Origin: Blepharisma stoltei
Taxonomy: Eukaryota > Ciliophora > Heterotrichea > Heterotrichida > Blepharismidae
Length of the DNA: 64,000 nt
Direction: 5' to 3'
Assembly (NCBI GenBank): GCA_914767885.1
Contig: CAJZBQ010000001.1
Coordinates: 186,001 to 250,000, forward strand
Part shown: positions 62,293 through 64,000 of the stretch, piece after piece
Numbering within the stretch: the first letter of the stretch is position 1
How the letters are laid out: each line of letters starts with the position of its first letter
Translations under genes and position numbers: made by a program
Notes under the pieces: model-generated
Told to the model about the DNA's origin: nothing
Databases searched by the model: none
What the model saw: only the letters and a program-made list of their open reading frames with translations

Positions 62293-64000
62293 ATGTGGGG
62301 TTTATGAATTATATCTCTCTCAATTCTTCTTACAAAATCTCAATTAATTGTTGATATAATTGTAAGCTCTTTTAAAGATTCACAACTAGCTTCAAATTTT
62401 ACGGCTTTGGTGCAACAAAATTTTCAAGATCGATTTTCATTTAATTTAGTTCCCATTGGAAACATTTGGGATATTGAAAATCTTGTGGATATTCCAGATA
62501 TACCTGACGAAATACATTATCAGGCACACATATTCTTATTTATCAAATTGAGCAGAAGCATTTTGGAAAGCCAATTTCATAATTACAAATCAATATGTAT
62601 TATATGTTTTCTAATATGATAGTTTGCCTGGCAATTCAAAAATGGAAAACTCAGCTCGCCAAGCTGCACAGCTAATATAAGTCGTTTAATCAATATAAAT
62701 GTGAGGTCTATATAATTTTTGATATGACTTTTAGCACTTCTTTTTCAAAATCAATAATGCAGCTTGCCGAAGAAAAACATATAATTTTAGTTAAAACTAG
62801 TAAGCCAGCTAGTATATATTCCAATTGGGAATTTTTTACTCACAATTCATGGGAAAACAAAATTGAAGCTTTATCAAGTGTCCTTTTGTATTTAAATTGG
62901 ACAACTTTTATAGTGATTTCTGATGAAATTTATATTCAAGATAATTATTTTTCAAAAAAAGATTGCCAATGATTTTATTTCTCAAATAGCAACAATAAAA
63001 ATTCCGCAGATCTATTTATAGGAAAACAAATTCAGCCTACTGGGGTTAGAAATATCGTGATATTGAATAAAGGAGAAAGCACAAGAATGCTTTTGCAAAG
63101 TTTAGGAGAGCATAATTTTCTTACTAATGGGACTGGGGTATTGGTAGGAAATGAAGGTTCATGAAATTTATATGGAAATGGAGTCATTTCTTATACAGAA
63201 TCAGGATTAGAAAATGCTGATAGTTATTATAGTTATGAAGGCTTAGCACTTATAAAATTTTTAAATTTGGTTCTTGAATGCCCTTCAGGGTCGGGTCCTT
63301 TAGATTTGGTTGAATTTTTAGATAAAAATACAGTTGATCATCATCCTATATCTAACTTTACTTTATTGAATTTCAAGAATAATGAAAAGATTATAGCAGG
63401 GAATATTTTTAACGGAAATTTGACCATTTCAAAGTCTTTAAATTTTCCAGGAGATTCTTCAATAATTCCAAACTCTCCTACTACGGATGTAAATATATGA
63501 ATTGCAGATGGAACAACAAATCCAGGAGCTGATCCTGAACTATTGGCAACAACTGTGACATATGCCGAGTTTTATGCATTAAGCTATTGAAACAGTATAC
63601 ATGCCTTACTTTCCTGAGCTAGCAAAACTGTTGTAAAATAAGTATTTTTCTATAAATTAAACCCCACCAAACGTTTTTATATATAAACAATGATCATTAA
63701 AAGAAATCTCTGGCTGCTTTTTTAAATTACAAATAGCTTGTTTTATGAACGTTAATTTTATGAATTAAATTAGTTTTTACGTTGAGAGGGAGCTAGATGG
63801 CTTTGAAATCACAGTTACGGACACAGACTGTGGGGTAACAATATACAATGCAGATTATGCGTATTCTTGCTTTTCTAAATTACTTGAAACCCCTGGAGTT
63901 GGATATTTAACCTCTCTTTATCCATGGATGACTATTGGCTATATTTATACATTATATTATATCAAGATTAATCTTCCTCTCGTTTAGAGTCCAATACCAT
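62293..64000 (+). CDS. Receptor copy R10, N-terminal half, runs off the window
   Basis: ATG 62293-62295 (MWGLWIISLSILLTKS; two TGA/TGG Trp in the signal peptide). Landmarks in order: QLIVDIIVSS, DIIFDMTFSTSF (after excision at 62503-62714), SNWEFFTHNSWENKIEAL, DLFIGKQIQPTGVRNIVIL, GVLVGNEGSWN, NTVDHHPISNFTLLN, ALDGFEITVTDTDCG (after excision at 63609-63795). Closest to R5 by motifs. A TAG at about 63987 follows INLPLV, where paralogs read through, so the copy may be a pseudogene. Opposite strand to R1-R8. Confidence 0.75.
62503..62714. other. IES in R10 (212 bp)
   Basis: TATA at 62499-62502 and 62711-62714. Excision gives VDIPDIIFDMTF, matching SPDIVFDLTF in R6/R7. Left end starts CCTGACGAAA and contains a short CCTGA/TCAGG inverted pair. 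Confidence 0.75.
63609..63795. mobile_element. Degenerate C-rich element in R10 (187 bp)
   Basis: TTA (63606-63608) and CTA (63793-63795) flanks; ends CTTTCCTGAGCTAGC and GAGAGGGAG. Removal joins HAL-DGFEIT in frame with the family. Confidence 0.75.

Overview
The window reads as germline (micronuclear-type) DNA of a heterotrich ciliate, most like Blepharisma. Three signs support this. (1) TGA must be read as tryptophan, with TAA/TAG as stops: the receptor gene at 12405-15875 is one uninterrupted 1156-residue frame only under that code, and its TGA codons sit where paralogs have Trp. (2) Two Notch-like genes share a 15-nt intron, typical of heterotrichs. (3) Genes are broken by many short, AT-rich insertions whose removal at a duplicated TA or TNA restores the reading frame, as expected of internal eliminated sequences (IESs) and of MITE-like elements removed with them. 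The species call is inference.

Two gene families fill the window. Family R is a secreted-to-membrane receptor: signal peptide, about 730 residues resembling a type I periplasmic-binding / ANF-receptor ligand-binding region, then 8-9 membrane segments and a cytosolic tail with a conserved INK(M/I)xKE motif. Copies on the minus strand: R1 (1110-5152, 3' end decayed), R2 (7003-11404), R3 (12405-15875, intact and insertion-free), R4 (29154-30331, truncated), R5 (30655-36213), R6 (37890-42429), R7 (46266-50892), R8 (53129-57651). Copies on the plus strand: R9 (C-terminal fragment, 59113-60570) and R10 (N-terminal half, 62293 to the window edge). Family L is a plus-strand gene at 17995-28541: Notch-type LNR repeats, a long right-handed beta-helix with GGA/FxxN repeats, a Cys-rich segment, and a membrane module homologous to that of family R. 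A short LNR-only copy lies at 44230-44937 (minus), and tails or fragments of family L recur at about 36.9, 43.0-44.0, 45.2-45.7, 51.2-52.2 and 58.1-58.5 kb. The region from 37 to 60 kb is therefore a repeated R + L duplication unit.

Mobile DNA is the second theme. C-rich-ended elements (CTCCCC...GGGGAG, 3-bp TNA duplications) occur more than 15 times, often nested and mostly inside coding sequence. Other types are a TTAAG-ended MITE shared at one site by R7, R8 and a fragment, TA-flanked hairpin MITEs, a 312-bp foldback with an 8-bp duplication, SINE-like GC-rich insertions with 13-bp duplications, an insertion ending in about 500 bp of (AAT)n, and short TA-bounded IESs. Once the insertions are removed by their duplications, R6 and R7 give continuous frames of 1140 and 1142 residues and R2 gives 1155. 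The R2 figure needs a join one base off a perfect target duplication at one site. I saw no tRNA, rRNA or CRISPR.
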